Source of the DNA: Novispirillum itersonii subsp. itersonii ATCC 12639
GTDB taxonomy: Bacteria; Pseudomonadota; Alphaproteobacteria; Rhodospirillales; Rhodospirillaceae
Assembly (NCBI RefSeq): GCF_000381985.1
Contig: NZ_KB907351.1
Coordinates: forward strand, 1-64,000
Direction of reading: 5' to 3'
DNA: 64,000 nucleotides
The notes under the pieces: model-generated
Seen by the model: only the letters and a program-made list of their open reading frames with translations
Told to the model about the DNA's origin: nothing
Databases searched by the model: none
Position numbers and translations under genes: made by a program
Part shown: positions 63,069-64,000 of the stretch, in pieces
Numbering within the stretch: the first letter of the stretch is position 1
Layout of the letters: each line of letters begins with the position of its first letter

Positions 63069-64000
63069 TGGCCTTTGCCTGCACCCGTTGCCATCTGCCA
63101 CAGGGCCTCAAGGGACAGATGATGCGTCAGATGATCCGCCAGAGACTCCAGCGTGTCCTCAACCTGCCGCTCGTAGGCAACGCTTCCGGCGACAGAACTC
63201 CCAAGCTCCCGCAGCAGAGTCCGCCGGAAGGAGTCGGCGGCAAAGACCCCATGCAGATACGATCCCCGGACCCGGCCATCCGCACTGACGGCCCCTTCAG
63301 GACGGCCATCCAGCACAAACCAAGGCCGGTCCAGCGCCGCCCCGTCCGTGCGGCCCATATGCATCTCGTATCCCCGCAGATCGCAGCCGGTGCGGTCATC
63401 ATGGGCGGTAATCTCGATCAGCGCCTTCTCGGCGGTCATCGTGGTTTCCAGATCCAGCAGCCCCAGCCCCGGCGTTGACCCCGGCGCTCCTTCCCGGCCA
63501 TCGGGATCATGCACCCAGCGCCCCAGCATCTGAAAACCGGCACACAGGCCGATTACCCGCCCGCCACGCCGGACATGGGCCAGAATATCAATGTCCCATC
63601 CGTTGTGGCACAGGGCCTCAAGGTCTGCCCGGGTCGCCTTTGAGCCCGGTAACAGGACGACGTCCGCATCCACCGGCAGCGGCTGCCCGGGAACCAACAG
63701 GCTCAGGCGAACCCCCGGCTCTGCCCGCAGCGGATCGAGATCATCAAAATTAGAAATACGCGGCAGGCGCGGCACCACAATGTGCAGGCCTTCCCCTGCG
63801 CTCAGACCCTGCCGGTCCAAAGCCACCGCATCTTCCGCAGGCAAAGCCGACGCCTGCGAAAACCACGGCACCACCCCCAGACAGGGCAGGCCGGTGTGTC
63901 CGGCGATAATGTCCAGCGCCGGATCAAACAGACGGGGATCCCCCCGGAACTTATTGATCAGATACCCCTTGGTCCGCGCCCGTTCGCTCTCGGAAATCAG
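63035..64000 (-). CDS. cobQ: Cobyric acid synthase, C-terminal part (5' end outside window)
   Basis: The frame stays open to base 64000 on the minus strand, so the start is outside; 321 residues are present. CobQ amidates the b, d, e and g side chains of adenosylcobyrinic diamide. Visible: KGYLINKFRGDPRLFDP at the edge, DVVLLPGSKATRADLEAL, and the class I glutaminase nucleophile Cys in GRVIGLCAGFQMLGRWV. Also seen are the CobQ block LRGYEMHMGRTDG and the catalytic His in GSYLHGVFAAD. It fits with cobD at 54573 as part of cobalamin synthesis. Confidence 0.96.
   Translation of the reverse strand: MISESERARTKGYLINKFRGDPRLFDPALDIIAGHTGLPCLGVVPWFSQASALPAEDAVALDRQGLSAGEGLHIVVPRLPRISNFDDLDPLRAEPGVRLSLLVPGQPLPVDADVVLLPGSKATRADLEALCHNGWDIDILAHVRRGGRVIGLCAGFQMLGRWVHDPDGREGAPGSTPGLGLLDLETTMTAEKALIEITAHDDRTGCDLRGYEMHMGRTDGAALDRPWFVLDGRPEGAVSADGRVRGSYLHGVFAADSFRRTLLRELGSSVAGSVAYERQVEDTLESLADHLTHHLSLEALWQMATGAGKGHQAPVAGFSSQ

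Overview
The window reads as ordinary chromosome of a GC-rich alphaproteobacterium, most likely in the Rhodospirillales. This is inferred from gene content and protein character (alphaproteobacterial RNase E with an acidic insert, ialB-rlmN pair, CIRCE-controlled groESL, Fsr-type and BenE-type transporters, large MCP); the genus is not fixed. I count 53 protein genes, two of them cut by the window ends (etfA at the left, cobQ at the right). I see no rRNA, tRNA, CRISPR array, insertion sequence or prophage. Coding is dense, most convergent gene pairs are separated by clear hairpin terminators, and several divergent pairs share a short control region.

Layout: 1-4419 holds etfA-hbd (CoA-ester oxidation/reduction) facing folE, apaG, proC and an unknown gene. 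4609-10246 holds an orphan di-iron protein, a SulP-STAS-cyclic-nucleotide-binding transporter fusion and a chemoreceptor with a textbook sigma-54 promoter. 10400-18175 is a regulator/transport block: acetoacetyl-CoA synthetase with a TetR gene and an operator sitting inside the promoter, a GST, two MFS pumps, a degenerate EAL-like protein, and an AraC regulator divergent from an Fsr-type pump. 18312-20429 is groESL with CIRCE. 20485-31434 mixes two small lipoproteins, an EI24 membrane protein, adenosine kinase, typA, a PadR-like regulator behind a Fur-box-like site, an aminotransferase, a gamma-glutamyltransferase-like lipoprotein lacking key residues, an M48-TPR protease, a DsbA-like protein and hspQ. 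31537-35228 has an O-antigen-ligase-like protein, a 37-residue membrane protein, and a benE/gntR divergent pair with a 24-bp perfect palindrome.

35334-45615 is an envelope/translation block: rne, a Tat-exported amidase, PBP1a and prfB (with the programmed +1 frameshift), then a lipoprotein and a DUF455 ferritin-like protein. 45740-53382 has a DMT exporter, a cupin and the glutamate synthase operon gltD-gltB. 53780-57532 is uppP-cobD-ialB-rlmN. 57789-62209 is the glycerol-3-phosphate uptake operon ugpBAEC, with a Pho-box-like element placed correctly before its -10. A hemerythrin-like gene and the end of cobQ overlap tail to tail at the right edge.

I did not find a convincing wholly new multi-gene system. 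The strongest leads are single-locus: a VanR-type operator at benE/gntR, a TetR operator within the aacS promoter, the sigma-54 chemoreceptor beside the SulP fusion, a small membrane protein with its own RBS and terminator, a catalytically suspect GGT relative, and three non-haem di-iron proteins of unknown role.
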